Source: an uncultured Lentisphaerota bacterium (lineage in GTDB: Bacteria; Verrucomicrobiota; Kiritimatiellia; CAIQIC01). Taken from it: a stretch of DNA of 38,363 nucleotides. The notes beneath the pieces are model-generated. The model searched no databases and was not told the origin of the DNA. It saw only the letters and a list, made by a program, of their open reading frames with translations. The translations under genes and the position numbers were made by a program. Each line of letters starts with the position of its first letter. Within the stretch, counting starts at the first letter, position 1. This document shows positions 1-7,380 of this stretch, piece after piece. The DNA lies in the NCBI GenBank assembly GCA_903912445.1, contig CAIWHP010000256.1:1-38363 (forward strand). Direction: 5' to 3'.

Positions 1-65
1 CAAAGCTCACCTCTGGGCTTTGCAAGTTCCACTTGCGCCGATACACTCCACCGCAGGAGAAACAG

Positions 66-956
66 ATGAAGACAAATATGACGATGGTGCTGGCTGCCGC
101 GCTGGTCGCGCTGGCGGTGGGTTCGCGGGCGGCGGAGCAGACGGCGGCGGAGAAACTCGGTTGGACGATGGCGGTCCATTCCTACACGTTCCAGAAGTTT
201 TCCATCTTTGACGCGATCGACAAGACCGCGTCGATCGGCCTGAAGGACATGAGCATCTCCGGCAGCGTGAACCTGCTGGAGGCCGGCAAAATCAAGAAGT
301 CCTCGACGCCCGCGATCGCCGACAAGGACTTCGCCGCCATCCAGAAGCACATGCAGGCCAAGGGGCTGCACACCAAGTTCGTCAACATGGGCGTCGTCAA
401 GCCGACCCTCAGCGAAGAGGAGACCCGCAAGATCTTCGAGGGCGCCAAGCGGCTCGGCATCGACATCCTCGTCGCCGAACCGGAAACCCACGGCAAGATG
501 GAAGAGCTGCCGAAGGTGATGGACGTGTGCGAGAAGCTGGCGAAGGAGTTCAACATCAAGGTCGCGATCCACAACCATCCCGGCCCGAAGAATTTCTACT
601 GGGACCCCAAGGTGGTGCTCGCCGCGGTCCAGGGCCGCAGCCCGCTGCTGGGCGCCTGCGCCGACGTGGGGCACTACATCCGCTCCGGCCTTGAGCCCAT
701 CGCGTGCCTCAAGCTGCTCGAAGGCCGCATCCTCGCGCTGCACTTCAAGGACCTCAACGAGAAGAGCCCGAAGGGCCACGACGTGCCCTGGGGCACGGGC
801 ATCAGCAACGCCCGCGGCATGATGGAAGAGCTCAAGCGGCAGGGCTACAAGGGCGCGTTCTGCGTCGAGTACGAGACCAACTGGGAAAACTCCACGCCGG
901 AGATCGCCGAGTGCGTCAAGTTCTTCAACAAGACCTGCGCGGAGCTGGCGAAGTAA
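66..956 (+). CDS. secreted sugar-phosphate isomerase/epimerase-like TIM-barrel protein
   Basis: The product is 296 aa with a signal peptide (about residues 1-22, ending near SRAAE), so it acts outside the cytoplasm. The remainder resembles the xylose-isomerase-like TIM-barrel family (AP endonuclease family 2 fold). Metal-ligand type segments appear in the expected order: AEPETHGK, AIHNHPGP, ADVGHYIRSG, HFKDL and a C-terminal VEYETNW. In this family these E/H/D residues hold a divalent metal for isomerisation, epimerisation or sugar-oxidation chemistry. The start at 66 is chosen over an in-frame start at 33 because AGGAGAAACAG lies just before it and the signal peptide begins there. The gene is followed by a strong terminator. 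The substrate cannot be read from sequence. Secreted members are common in polysaccharide-degrading Planctomycetes and Verrucomicrobia. Confidence 0.85.
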   Translation: MKTNMTMVLAAALVALAVGSRAAEQTAAEKLGWTMAVHSYTFQKFSIFDAIDKTASIGLKDMSISGSVNLLEAGKIKKSSTPAIADKDFAAIQKHMQAKGLHTKFVNMGVVKPTLSEEETRKIFEGAKRLGIDILVAEPETHGKMEELPKVMDVCEKLAKEFNIKVAIHNHPGPKNFYWDPKVVLAAVQGRSPLLGACADVGHYIRSGLEPIACLKLLEGRILALHFKDLNEKSPKGHDVPWGTGISNARGMMEELKRQGYKGAFCVEYETNWENSTPEIAECVKFFNKTCAELAK

Positions 957-976
957 GTTTTTTGCAACGCAGGTGG

Positions 977-1014
977 AACCGGGCGCGATACAAATCGCGT
1001 CCGGTTTGTTTTTT
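977..1014 (+). terminator. rho-independent terminator after the TIM-barrel gene
   Basis: A 13-bp stem (AACCGGGCGCGAT at 977-989, ATCGCGTCCGGTT at 994-1006, one G-T pair) with a 4-nt loop runs directly into TGTTTTTT. It starts 20 nt after the stop codon of the 66-956 gene. Confidence 0.85.
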
Positions 1015-1067
1015 GGTGCGGTAGCTTGCTGCTCCGCGGCTGGGCAGGAGAAGGACGGGCACGCAAA

Positions 1068-1110
1068 CACCGGAGCAAGCTCCGGTGAACAAGGCGCAAG
1101 CAAGTTTGCT
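1068..1110. repeat. intergenic inverted repeats (REP-like)
   Basis: CACCGGAGC (1068-1076) and GCTCCGGTG (1079-1087) form a perfect hairpin. It is followed at 1099-1110 by AGCAAGTTTGCT, a second small palindrome. The gap 957-1277 otherwise holds only the terminator and no convincing gene. Confidence 0.5.
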
Positions 1111-1277
1111 CCAAGGAGCACACGAGAACGCCCTTCGTCGACATGGTGGCAAAGCAAGTCGTTTTTCCGCTTGGCAAGCCAGCGCGGCATCCTTATCGTG
1201 TCGGCGCGATAAAATATGAGGCCGCAGAGAGACCGCTTTTTGTTCGGGCAATAATACCGTTCGGCCACATCGAGCGC

Positions 1278-1538
1278 ATGAAGACAAGCGAAGCCAACAA
1301 GCGGCATGGGTTTTCCGAACCGAACTTGTTGCTTGCTATAGCGGCCCTGGCGATATTGTCCGACCTTGGTGTCCCGCTGATTGCCAAGCATCGTGCGTAC
1401 TGGTGGCTCATTATTATGGTGGCAGCGGCCATCTGGCTTGCGGTGCTATATTGGCTCGGCCTCATCGGTTCATCGCGGTTTTCCCGCCCGCGATCACCGA
1501 AACAAAACAAGACGAATAAGGACGGCCCTGTGGCCTAA
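1278..1538 (+). CDS. small two-helix membrane protein, probable integron-cassette gene
   Basis: This is an 86-aa protein I do not recognise. It has two hydrophobic segments (about residues 16-34 and 40-60, LLLAIAALAILSDLGVPLI and WLIIMVAAAIWLAVLYWLGL) and a basic, polar tail. The ATG at 1278 is taken because the predicted protein begins cleanly there; a longer in-frame start at 1143 would add sequence with no protein character. No good Shine-Dalgarno sequence is visible. The TAA stop at 1536-1538 is part of GCCTAAC, the first box of an attC-like site, which is the arrangement seen in mobile integron gene cassettes. Composition is less GC-rich than its neighbours, which fits transfer. Function is unknown. 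Confidence 0.55.
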   Translation: MKTSEANKRHGFSEPNLLLAIAALAILSDLGVPLIAKHRAYWWLIIMVAAAIWLAVLYWLGLIGSSRFSRPRSPKQNKTNKDGPVA

Positions 1539-1606
1539 CCATGCGCTGAAGCGAACCGCTCCATGCGTCGTTGAACTGGGGGTCGTTGAGCTTATCCGTC
1601 GAGGCC
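1534..1606 (+). other. attC-like integron recombination site (degenerate)
   Basis: R''-like box GCCTAAC (1534-1540) is followed by a 5-nt spacer and an L''-like box GCTGAAGCGAAC (1546-1557). After an intervening loop comes GTCGTTGAGC (1583-1592). This is complementary to the L'' box apart from one mismatch and two unpaired bases on the L'' side, as expected of an attC hairpin. After a 6-nt spacer, GTCGAGGC (1599-1606) is a damaged version of the consensus R' box GTTRRRY. No integrase gene is in the window. Confidence 0.55.
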
Positions 1607-1612
1607 CGGCCA

Positions 1613-2299
1613 TCACACCAAGCCCAGCATCAGCTGCATCAGCGCCTTGGAGGCGGGCGCGCGGCCCTCGTCCATGCGTTCGGGATGCCACTGTACGGCG
1701 ATGATCGGCGCGGCCAAGCCCTCGCCCTCCACCAGTGCCTCCGGGATGCCCGCCGGCGAAAAGGCCGCCAGCCGCAAGCCCTTGCCGAGCCGCGCGGGAT
1801 CGGCGGCTTGATGGTGGTGACTGTTCACCTGCTTCACACCACGCAGCGCCTTGCCAACGCTGGTGCGCAACATGAACTTGACCGGGTGCAGGGCGTCGCC
1901 GGTCTCCGGCGAGTGAATTTCTTTTTTGCCCTGCTTCTTCAGCCAGTCGGGCACGTGCTGGATCAGCTTGCCGCCCATGACCACGTTCAGGATCTGAATA
2001 CCGCGGCAGATGCCGAAGATCGGGCGGCCCATGTCGAGATACTTGCGGATAAGTTTTTCCTCAAGCGCATCCCGCGCCGGGATGATGTCGCCAGTGCGCG
2101 CATGCGGCTTCTTCCCGTAGCGCGCGGGGTCCACATCGCCGCCGCCGGTCAGCAGCAGCGCACGATACTCGCCATACATCTCCGGCAGTTCGTCGTCCGG
2201 CCCGAGAAAGACCGGCTTAATGCCGTTCGCGCGCAGCCAGCGGTCGTAGGTCTCCGGCACGTCATAGCTCACCAAAGTTTTTGTCGCCAACCATTTCAT
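1613..2299 (-). CDS. class I glutamine amidotransferase-like hydrolase (peptidase C26, PuuD type)
   Basis: The 228-aa cytosolic protein has the class I glutamine amidotransferase fold as a stand-alone hydrolase. The nucleophile elbow FGICRG places Cys98, and the QWHPE motif gives His205 and Glu207, completing the triad. The TGGGDVDP segment near residue 52 is typical of gamma-glutamyl-GABA hydrolase (PuuD) and other C26 peptidases, which cleave gamma-glutamyl amides. The start at 2299 is supported by AAAGGA eight bases upstream. A longer open frame continues upstream but only reads through repeats and the lptG region. A 296-nt repeat-filled gap separates it from the lptG-like gene on the same strand. 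No polyamine genes lie nearby, so the substrate is open. Confidence 0.85.
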   Translation of the reverse strand: MKWLATKTLVSYDVPETYDRWLRANGIKPVFLGPDDELPEMYGEYRALLLTGGGDVDPARYGKKPHARTGDIIPARDALEEKLIRKYLDMGRPIFGICRGIQILNVVMGGKLIQHVPDWLKKQGKKEIHSPETGDALHPVKFMLRTSVGKALRGVKQVNSHHHQAADPARLGKGLRLAAFSPAGIPEALVEGEGLAAPIIAVQWHPERMDEGRAPASKALMQLMLGLV

Positions 2300-2353
2300 G
2301 CGTTTTCCTTTGCTCGCCCTCAAAAAGGGGCGGAACATACCCTGCCCCGGAGG

Positions 2354-2373
2354 TTTTTCCAAGGGTGGGAAAA
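2354..2373. repeat. TTTTCCAAGG-family palindrome, single imperfect copy
   Basis: TTTTTCCAAGGGTGGGAAAA is an imperfect copy of the palindrome found at about 18 places in this window. It lies between the amidotransferase start and the REP at 2434. Confidence 0.6.
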
Positions 2374-2433
2374 GGAAATCTGCCCCCTGTTTCTTTGTCT
2401 GTGGCCTGCTTCCTTTGGTTCCGCTCGGGCTCG

Positions 2434-2492
2434 CGGGGCTGGAAGCCCCGCCCACGACACAGGGCTTCTGTAGCGGCGGTCTGCGACCGCCG
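2434..2492. repeat. REP-like double hairpin
   Basis: CGGGGCTGGAAGCCCCG (2434-2450) and CGGCGGTCTGCGACCGCCG (2474-2492) are two GC-rich hairpins separated by 23 nt. The second begins right after TGTAG. A similar but decayed sequence (TGCAGGCCAGGTCTCCGG on the minus strand) lies near 6155-6174. This layout resembles bacterial REP/BIME elements. Confidence 0.6.
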
Positions 2493-2535
2493 TGGGTGAA
2501 CGACGACATACCATCCCGCCCCATGCCTGGCGCAA

Positions 2536-2594
2536 TTTCCAAGGTAAGCATGGGAAAGATCCGGGCCTGGCGTTTTCCAAGGCTTGGAAAACGC
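2536..2594. repeat. TTTTCCAAGG-family palindromes at the 3' end of the lptG-like gene
   Basis: A decayed copy (2536-2557) is followed by a perfect one, GTTTTCCAAG-G-CTTGGAAAAC with flanking GC pairs (2570-2594, centre 2582). The perfect copy lies directly after the ancestral stop codon of the lptG-like gene (2596-2598 on the minus strand). It could form a hairpin in that mRNA but has no trailing U-run. Confidence 0.75.
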
Positions 2595-2595
2595 C

Positions 2596-2685
2596 TCAGC
2601 GCATGCGCGCGGTCAGCGTGATGCCGATGCCGAGGAAGAAGAAATTCGGCACCCAGCCGGCGACCCACGGCAGGATGTGGCCCTA
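2596..2685 (-). other. untranslated C-terminal extension of the lptG-like gene behind an in-frame amber codon
   Basis: After the TAG at 2683-2685 (minus strand) the same frame stays open for 28 codons to a TGA at 2596-2598. It encodes GHILPWVAGWVPN followed by FFFLGIGITLTARMR. That is the expected last membrane helix and tail of LptF/LptG permeases, so the stop codon interrupts what used to be, or still is, coding sequence. A single-base change from TGG, CAG or TAC/TAT would explain it, as would an assembly error or readthrough. Confidence 0.8.
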
Positions 2686-3690
2686 CTTGCCGAGCGCGAC
2701 GCCGATGTTGGAGAAGACGTAGAAGCCGAAGACGAGCGCGAGCGCGCCGATGATCGCAAGCAGCGCGCCGCCGCGCCGGTTGCCGGTCTTGACGCCGAAC
2801 GGGATGCCGATGAACGCGACAATCACACAGATCCACGGCATCGACAGCCGGTTGTGGAAGCTGGTCAGGCACTTGGCCAGGGCGTCGCGCGAGAGGTGGC
2901 GGTGGTTCGCGATGTACGTGAGGATCTCCAGGCTGGAGAGGTATTCGGGCGGCTTGACCTCGTTGAGGAAACTGTCCGGGGTCTCGCCGAGCTCGGCCAT
3001 TTCGCGCTGGAGCGTGAAGGTGGCGGCGCCGCGCGGCTGGCTCGCGTCGTCGTATTGCTGCATGGCGACCTCGGAAAACCACCAGCGGCCATCGAGCCAC
3101 GCGCCGCGCGCCGCCTGATACTTGATGTCGTCGGAACCGTCGGGGCGCTGCTGGACCAGCGTGACGTCGCGCATCTCGAAGGTGCGCTTGTTGAACTCGC
3201 GGATGTACCAGATACGCCGGCCGAGCTCGTTCTTGAAGGCGAGCGGGCTGACGATATAGACGGAGGGCGCATTTTTCTTGTGCTGGAGCTTGAGGAACTG
3301 CTCGGTCCAATAGCCGGCCCACGGGCCGAGGGTCTCGTTGATCGCGCCGACCGCGAACGTGCCGCACAGGCCGACGAGCATGATCGGGCGCATGATCCGC
3401 GGCGCGCTCAGCCCGCAGGCGCGCATGGCGGTGATCTCGTTGGCGCGCGAGAGCTGCCAGAGCGCATAGAGGATCGCCAGCAGCAGCGAGATGGGGGCGA
3501 TGATCCAGATGTCGCGCGGGATGAGGATCAGGTAGAACAGCAGCACGTCCGTCAGCGGCGTCTTGCCCTCGATAAAATCCGGCAGGTTGGTGAAGAGGTC
3601 AAAGACGACGTACAGCATGATGAAGCCCGCGAGGCAGTAGCCCAAGGGCACCAGCAGCGAGCGCAACAGATAGCGGTCGAGGATCTTCAT
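2683..3690 (-). CDS. lptG: LptF/LptG-family lipopolysaccharide export permease, shortened by an amber codon
   Basis: The product is 335 aa as read, or 364 aa if the amber at 2683-2685 is passed. LptF and LptG form the inner-membrane half of the LptB2FG transporter, which extracts lipopolysaccharide for transport to the outer membrane. N-terminal helices lie at about residues 12-33, 50-80 and 100-118, with the conserved ITAMRACGLS coupling segment between them. A periplasmic beta-jellyroll region (about 130-265) follows, then helices at about 280-330. The start ATG overlaps the stop of the upstream gene (ATGA at 3687-3690), so the two are translationally coupled. YjgP/YjgQ proteins are usually about 350-370 aa, and this one loses its last helix at the amber. 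LptG and LptF are hard to separate by eye, so the symbol is provisional. Confidence 0.85.
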   Translation of the reverse strand: MKILDRYLLRSLLVPLGYCLAGFIMLYVVFDLFTNLPDFIEGKTPLTDVLLFYLILIPRDIWIIAPISLLLAILYALWQLSRANEITAMRACGLSAPRIMRPIMLVGLCGTFAVGAINETLGPWAGYWTEQFLKLQHKKNAPSVYIVSPLAFKNELGRRIWYIREFNKRTFEMRDVTLVQQRPDGSDDIKYQAARGAWLDGRWWFSEVAMQQYDDASQPRGAATFTLQREMAELGETPDSFLNEVKPPEYLSSLEILTYIANHRHLSRDALAKCLTSFHNRLSMPWICVIVAFIGIPFGVKTGNRRGGALLAIIGALALVFGFYVFSNIGVALGK

Positions 3691-4595
3691 TTGCCGGCAG
3701 TGAAGCTGCCCGAATAGGTTCCCGAGTTCGTGGCGGACCGCGCCGTGCCGGAGAGGGTCCCGACGATGCGGCTATCCACCACCGAGCCATTGAACGTGAA
3801 CGTGCTGACCAGATTGCTCGCGCTCGTGCTGCCCGCCAGCGCGAAGCCGCCGCCACTCAGGGTGCCGCTGATCACGTTCCCGTCGATCAGCGAATCGGAG
3901 AACACGCCGCCGTTCTGGTCAATGATGATCGTCACCGGCGAGGTGGACCGCGTGGCCGGCTGCCCGGCCATGGTCAGCAGGATGGTCTTGCTGCCGATGT
4001 AGGTGCCCTGCACATTCGTCACGGCGCCGCCCCCATCGCTGGAGCCCCCGCCGCGGCTGGCCACATAGAGCCCCACCCCGACCACCGCGGCCGCCCCGCC
4101 GGCGATCAAGGCCGCGCCCATATAGCTCGCGCCGTTCGTGTCGGCCGGCGCGCCCATCGCGGGCGCCGGGGTGGTGATCGCCGCCGGGGCCGGCAACGCA
4201 TCGCCTGCGCCCTTGATCTGCACCGTGTACCACGGCGTCTCCGCCGCAGCATCGCGCGCGTCCGTGGCTTCGATGTAATAGGAAACCTTGCCCGCATTGC
4301 CCAGCAGCGTCGCCGGGATCGTGCCCGTGAAGATCGCCGGGCCGGCGGACTGCATCCCCAGCTTGAAGGGCGAGGCGTCCTTCGAGAGCGTGTAGTGCAG
4401 CGTCACCGCCTTGATCGGCGCGGCGGAACTGATCTGGGCCAGGACCGTGATCGGCTGGCCGCGCAGCGCGACGCCGACGGGGTCGTGCGCGATGTGCGGA
4501 GCCTCGACCGGCGTGGCGCCCTGCCCCGCCAGCCAGGCTATGCCAAGCAAGGCCCACAGTCCGCCCATCGTTTTCCAAGAAATTCGTTTGTTCAT
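3687..4595 (-). CDS. exported or membrane-anchored protein of unknown function, coupled to lptG
   Basis: This 302-aa protein was not recognised. An N-terminal hydrophobic stretch (about residues 11-26) looks like a signal peptide or anchor. Residues about 35-130 form an Ig/fibronectin-like beta domain with the pattern HDPVGVALRGQPITVLAQIS ... IPATLLGNAGKVSYYIEATD, seen in many periplasmic proteins. A Pro/Ala linker (about 134-150) leads to a membrane helix (about 158-179) and a Gly/Ser hinge. The last 110 residues are Thr/Ser/Gly-rich, predicted all-beta, with repeated short strands. The stop overlaps the lptG start by four bases, which suggests a joint role at the envelope, but I cannot assign a function. 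The start at 4595 is chosen because MNKRISW begins the signal-like segment; the Shine-Dalgarno is weak. Confidence 0.7.
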   Translation of the reverse strand: MNKRISWKTMGGLWALLGIAWLAGQGATPVEAPHIAHDPVGVALRGQPITVLAQISSAAPIKAVTLHYTLSKDASPFKLGMQSAGPAIFTGTIPATLLGNAGKVSYYIEATDARDAAAETPWYTVQIKGAGDALPAPAAITTPAPAMGAPADTNGASYMGAALIAGGAAAVVGVGLYVASRGGGSSDGGGAVTNVQGTYIGSKTILLTMAGQPATRSTSPVTIIIDQNGGVFSDSLIDGNVISGTLSGGGFALAGSTSASNLVSTFTFNGSVVDSRIVGTLSGTARSATNSGTYSGSFTAGK

Positions 4596-4671
4596 TTCGT
4601 CAATCCATAGAAGGGGTACACCGCAAACATGGCAAAAACAGCGCGGAAAAACAAGGCATGGTTGAGAGCCC

Positions 4672-4770
4672 ATGGCGGATGGTAAATGGTTGATGGCAGA
4701 TGCAGCGTTCGACCTTTCCGCAATCCCTTGCAGCATTCTCCCTTCACCATCAACATGTACCATCCACCAT
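4672..4770. repeat. heptamer-phased array in an imperfect inverted pair
   Basis: From 4672 the sequence runs in exact 7-nt steps beginning ATG (ATGGCGG, ATGGTAA, ATGGTTG, ATGGCAG, ATGCAGC). The right arm at 4747-4770 carries the same words on the minus strand (ATGGTGG, ATGGTAC and so on) and can pair with 4672-4696 at about 22 of 25 positions. This fills the gap between the genes ending at 4778 and starting at 4595. Confidence 0.7.
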
Positions 4771-4777
4771 GCTCCAC

Positions 4778-5968
4778 TTACTCCGCCCGCAGCGCATCCG
4801 CCGGGGAGATGCCGGCCGCGAGACGTGCGGGCACATAGGAGGCCAGCAGCCCGACCGCCAGCGCCACGCCGAACGGCGCCAGCCAGAGGCGGCCGTCCAA
4901 GGCGAGCGGGATCTCCGGAACGCCGGCGAGTGCGCGCAACACCCCTTGGGCCCCGGCCGCCCCCACCAGGGCCGCCAAGGTGGTCAGCAGGCAACCCTCG
5001 CTGATGAACAGCGCCGCCACGTCGCGCCGCGTCGCGCCCAGCGCCCGCCGCAGCCCGATCTCCGTCACCCGCTCGCGCACGTTGCCCACCAGCAGGCTCA
5101 TCAGCGTGATGCCGCCGAGGGCGAGGCTGAGGAGCGTGATGCTGCCGATGCCGAGATCGAGCGCGCGCTGCATCCGCCGCACCCCGCGCAGGATCGTCTC
5201 CGGCGTGATCCAGGCCACCGCCGCGCGGGTCAGCGCCGGGTCGCCGAGCAGCTGCGCCACCCGCGCACGCCCGGCCGCGAACGGCAGCGCCTCCGGCAGC
5301 CGCACAAAGATCGCGTCCAGTTCCGCGCCCGGCTCCACCCGCTGCGCGAGCCACGTCGGTGACGTCGTCAGCGGCACAAAGACCACCCGCTCGCCGCCGG
5401 CGACCACCGGGTTGTCCGTCGCCCCCGCGAGCGCCGAGCCGCCCGAGGCCACGATGCCGACCACGCGGAACGGCGCGCCGCCGAGGGTCACCAGCTCGCC
5501 CGGCCGCGCGCCCCACGCCTGCGCCAGGCCGGTGGAGAGCACCGCGCTACGCTCGCGCTGCTGCACATCGCGCTCGTCGAGAAAGCGGCCGGCCAGCAGG
5601 CGCCAGTCGCGGACGCGCGCCAGGTTCGCATCGGTGGCGATGATCGCGACCGGCATGGCGCCACCCTGCGCGGGCGCCACGTAGCGGCGCGCCGCGGCGA
5701 CCAGCGCCTCCGGAAAATTCCGCGCGAGCACCGCCGCCGTCTGCTCCGTGAGCGCCGCCGGGCCGGCCGGGGCATTTTCTGCGGGCGCCAGCACGATGAC
5801 CTGGCCGCCGAACTCGCGCAGCATCTGCGCGGACTTCGCCGCCAGGCCGCCGAGCACAGCCGTCATCACGCCCAGCGCGAGGCTGCCCAGCACGATCGCC
5901 AGGAACGCCAGCGCCGTCCGCCACGGCTGCGACCGCACCCCCAATAAAATGTCGCGCAAGAGTTCCAT
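4778..5968 (-). CDS. MacB/FtsX-type ABC transporter permease
   Basis: The 396-aa inner-membrane protein has the MacB/LolC topology. One N-terminal helix (about residues 20-42) is followed by a periplasmic MacB core domain (about 45-260) and a C-terminal FtsX domain with three helices (about 270-295, 320-345 and 362-385). The region between helices carries the family signature RVTEIGLRRALGATRRDV, and the protein ends ISPADALRAE. Such permeases work with a cytosolic ATPase for lipoprotein or peptide export, or transmit mechanical force. No ATPase gene is in the window, so the partner must lie elsewhere. The start at 5968 is preferred to the longer open frame to 6058, which translates the palindromic repeats. 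The paired palindromes at 6001-6052 sit 33 bases upstream. Confidence 0.85.
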   Translation of the reverse strand: MELLRDILLGVRSQPWRTALAFLAIVLGSLALGVMTAVLGGLAAKSAQMLREFGGQVIVLAPAENAPAGPAALTEQTAAVLARNFPEALVAAARRYVAPAQGGAMPVAIIATDANLARVRDWRLLAGRFLDERDVQQRERSAVLSTGLAQAWGARPGELVTLGGAPFRVVGIVASGGSALAGATDNPVVAGGERVVFVPLTTSPTWLAQRVEPGAELDAIFVRLPEALPFAAGRARVAQLLGDPALTRAAVAWITPETILRGVRRMQRALDLGIGSITLLSLALGGITLMSLLVGNVRERVTEIGLRRALGATRRDVAALFISEGCLLTTLAALVGAAGAQGVLRALAGVPEIPLALDGRLWLAPFGVALAVGLLASYVPARLAAGISPADALRAE

Positions 5969-6000
5969 GAAAAGCCCCGCGATGATAACGCCGCGCGCCG

Positions 6001-6052
6001 CTTTTCCAAAGCTTGGAAAGCTGGACGGTGGGATTTTCCAAGGCTTGGAAAA
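6001..6052. repeat. paired TTTTCCAAGG-family palindromes, centres 32 bp apart
   Basis: CTTTTCCAAAGCTTGGAAAG (6001-6020, centre 6011) and ATTTTCCAAGGCTTGGAAAA (6033-6052, centre 6043) lie upstream of the permease gene. The bases between them do not resemble those between other pairs, so only the palindromes and their spacing are conserved. Confidence 0.8.
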
Positions 6053-6190
6053 GGTCAACGCAAAGGCGAAAAGTTTGGCACCCTCGTTGCCCCTCAGCGG
6101 CTTAGCACTAAAAATCCTGTGGAGGGGTCATGTGGGGCTGCGGCAAAGTCCGCCGGGCCGGAGACCTGGCCTGCAACGCGGCGGCGGTAA

Positions 6191-6263
6191 GCGAACGGAG
6201 AACACTCACCATCCAACCGCCGGACTTCGCTGTTCGCTGTTGAATGTTCGGTGTTCGCGGTTC
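6191..6263. repeat. heptamer-phased array (TTCGSTG type)
   Basis: From 6226 to 6260 there are five consecutive 7-nt units: TTCGCTG twice, TTGAATG, TTCGGTG and TTCGCGG. The segment 6191-6207 can pair with 6242-6258 at 13 of 17 positions. The remaining part of the gap 5969-6306 holds a decayed REP near 6155 and no gene. Confidence 0.65.
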
Positions 6264-6306
6264 ATCCGTCGGCCCCGCGTCCCTCGCCACCCGCCCCAGG
6301 CCGCTG

Positions 6307-7380
6307 TCAGCCTTCGCGGCCCTTGGCCTTGGGATAGGAGCCGAGGATCGTGAGCAGGGTGCAGTGCTCGGCCATCTGCGTGAGCGCCTTCTGCAGGCGC
6401 GCGTCGCTGGCGTGGCCTTCGAGATCCACGAAGAAATAATACTCCCACGCCTTCGCGCGGCTGGGACGCGACTCGATCTTGGTCATGTTGACGCTGTTCT
6501 GCTTGAGCGTGGTGAGCGCATCGTGCAGCGCGCCGACCTTGTGGCGGACGGCGAAGTAGACCGAGGTCTTGTCGTCGCCGGTCGACTTGCCGTATTGCTT
6601 GCCGATGACGAGGAAGCGCGTGACGTTGCCGCCGAGGTCCTGCACGTCGCGGGCGAGGAGCTTGAGGCCGTAGAGGTCCACCGCGAGCGCGCCGGCGAGC
6701 GCGGCGCTGTCGGGCTCGCGCGAGGCCATCTCGGCGGCGCGCGCGGTGCTGCTGACGGCGATGGTGTCCACGCCGGGCAGGTTGCTGTGCAGCCAGCGGC
6801 GGCACTGGCCGAAAACCTCGGCCTTGCTGTAGATCCTCTTGATCTGCTTGCGGTCGCCCTTGGCCATCAGGTGCAGGGAGATCGGCAGGTAGATCTCGGC
6901 ACAGATCTTCAGCGGCGTCTCGACGAACTGGTCGAGCGTGTGGGTGACGGCGCCCTCGGTGGAGTTCTCGATCGGCACGACGCCGTAGAGCGCGCCGTGC
7001 TTCTGGACCAGGGCAAAGACGTCGGTGATGGTTTCGCAGGAGATGTAATTCACGCTGGTGCCGAAGCGCGAGCGCGCCGCCTCGTGCGTGAAGGTCGCCT
7101 GCGGGCCGAGGTAGGCGATCTTGAACGGATGCTCCAGCGTCAGGCTCGCGGACATGATTTCGCGGTAGATCGCCTGCAGCGACTCATTGGGCAGCGGCCC
7201 GGCATTGAGCTTGGCGACGGTATCGAGCACCATCTTCTCGCGCGCCGGCGCATAGATTTCCTGGCCCTTCTTGCGCTTGATCTTGCCGATCGCCACGGCC
7301 ACCTTGGTCCGGTCGTTCAGGAGGCGGACGATCTTCTTGTCCAACGCATCCACTTTTTCCCGCAGATTATCCAAGCTCAT
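6307..7380 (-). CDS. pheA: chorismate mutase / prephenate dehydratase (P-protein)
   Basis: This 357-aa bifunctional cytosolic enzyme makes phenylpyruvate from chorismate in phenylalanine synthesis. Residues 1-82 are an AroQ-type chorismate mutase (DALDKKIVRLLNDR, KIKRKKGQEIYAP). Residues 87-265 are prephenate dehydratase, with YLGPQATFTHEAA, the substrate-binding VVPIENSTEGAV and SSTARAAEMA. From about 270 comes an ACT domain with the ESRPS motif that binds phenylalanine, so feedback inhibition is likely. Length is as usual for the family. The start overlaps the scpB stop (ATGA at 7377-7380), making it the last gene of a trpS-scpA-scpB-pheA run. This arrangement couples aromatic amino-acid and chromosome-segregation genes by position only. 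Confidence 0.95.
   Translation of the reverse strand: MSLDNLREKVDALDKKIVRLLNDRTKVAVAIGKIKRKKGQEIYAPAREKMVLDTVAKLNAGPLPNESLQAIYREIMSASLTLEHPFKIAYLGPQATFTHEAARSRFGTSVNYISCETITDVFALVQKHGALYGVVPIENSTEGAVTHTLDQFVETPLKICAEIYLPISLHLMAKGDRKQIKRIYSKAEVFGQCRRWLHSNLPGVDTIAVSSTARAAEMASREPDSAALAGALAVDLYGLKLLARDVQDLGGNVTRFLVIGKQYGKSTGDDKTSVYFAVRHKVGALHDALTTLKQNSVNMTKIESRPSRAKAWEYYFFVDLEGHASDARLQKALTQMAEHCTLLTILGSYPKAKGREG

Noticed and set aside
2596-3690. Reassignment of UAG to an amino acid
   Set aside because: The glycerate kinase gene ends in TAG at its usual C-terminus, so UAG still terminates there. This rests on one gene, so local readthrough at lptG is kept open as a finding.
3687-5516. 609-aa minus-strand open frame
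   Set aside because: Only its C-terminal half is protein-like (the 302-aa gene starting at 4595). The rest is an out-of-frame, Arg/Ala/Gly-rich reading of the MacB-type permease gene, a common artefact of high GC.
6053-6190. Riboswitch or small RNA upstream of the permease gene
   Set aside because: I compared it by eye with cobalamin riboswitch and SRP RNA signatures on both strands and found no match. Part of it looks like a decayed REP.
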